Shown here one piece after another: positions 63,915-64,000 of a DNA stretch of 64,000 bases. Each line of letters begins with the position of its first letter. Position 1 is the stretch's first letter. Source of the stretch: Helicoverpa zea. Its lineage: Eukaryota > Arthropoda > Insecta > Lepidoptera > Noctuidae. Location: contig NC_061454.1 in the NCBI RefSeq assembly GCF_022581195.2, positions 7,254,001-7,318,000 on the forward strand. The letters are read 5' to 3'. Position numbers and translations under genes: made by a program. The notes beneath the pieces were generated by a model. It worked only from the letters and a program-made list of their open reading frames with translations, had not been told where the DNA came from and did no database searches.

Positions 63915-64000
63915 GTAAAAAAATATCACCATTTATATACAAGTTTACATTAAGTCTTCAAAACTAAGCATATTTTTCATGAAAATCTACTATTCTTCAT

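Noticed and set aside
1..64000. CRISPR array, operon, or bacterial-type defence system
   Set aside because: No regularly spaced repeats with unique spacers, no prokaryotic gene spacing, and the genes are spliced. The window is animal nuclear DNA.

Overview
The window looks like nuclear DNA from a moth (Lepidoptera, probably a noctuid-like species). The basis is spliced animal genes with short GT-AG introns, AT-rich intergenic DNA, and many repeats that I recognise as lepidopteran: an RTE-type LINE, an R1-clade tail, '(GATGAT)n' and '(TTTGAC)n' retroposon tails, a tRNA-headed SINE, and PIF/Harbinger-, hAT- and P-type DNA elements. The species assignment is inference.

Positions 1-24,500 hold no convincing conserved gene. 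They are a gene-poor tract of nested transposon remnants: a P-superfamily/THAP remnant with an inverted solo arm (0.7-4.2 kb), a Harbinger-like MITE (6.7 kb), a foldback repeat with a terminal hairpin (7.0-7.8 kb), an R1-clade LINE tail (9.1-9.9 kb), two copies of a 'GGGGCCCGATTCTCC' MITE, a retroposon with a 16-bp target duplication (15.5 kb), a second Harbinger-like MITE (18.3 kb), and a SINE with a 14-bp target duplication (20.0 kb). Positions 24,502-35,528 hold Big brother (CBF-beta), the non-DNA-binding partner of Runt/RUNX, in three exons. Its 10-kb second intron carries a third MITE copy, a decayed Jockey-like LINE, and an RTE LINE with an intact 1014-aa ORF inserted inside a second copy of the foldback repeat.

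Positions 35.5-43.8 kb are again gene-poor. From 43.8 kb a compact cluster of housekeeping genes begins: an AKTIP/crossbronx E2-like gene (+), a UPF0598 gene (-, convergent with it), katanin p80 KATNB1 (+, 16 coding exons, divergent from UPF0598), MPHOSPH6 (-, exosome cofactor), and NOL10 (+, ribosome biogenesis, running off the right edge). These genes are adjacent but not functionally coupled in any obvious way. They cover microtubule severing, rRNA processing (MPHOSPH6 and NOL10) and vesicle trafficking.

Between MPHOSPH6 and NOL10 sits a structurally complete 5.5-kb I-clade-like LINE (54,128-59,659). It has both ORFs open, an RNase H domain, a (TAGAA)n tail and a perfect 12-bp target duplication. 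It lies a few bases from a candidate 5' splice site of an unidentified minus-strand exon. No previously unknown multi-gene system was found. The most informative signals are the nested and recent transposon insertions.
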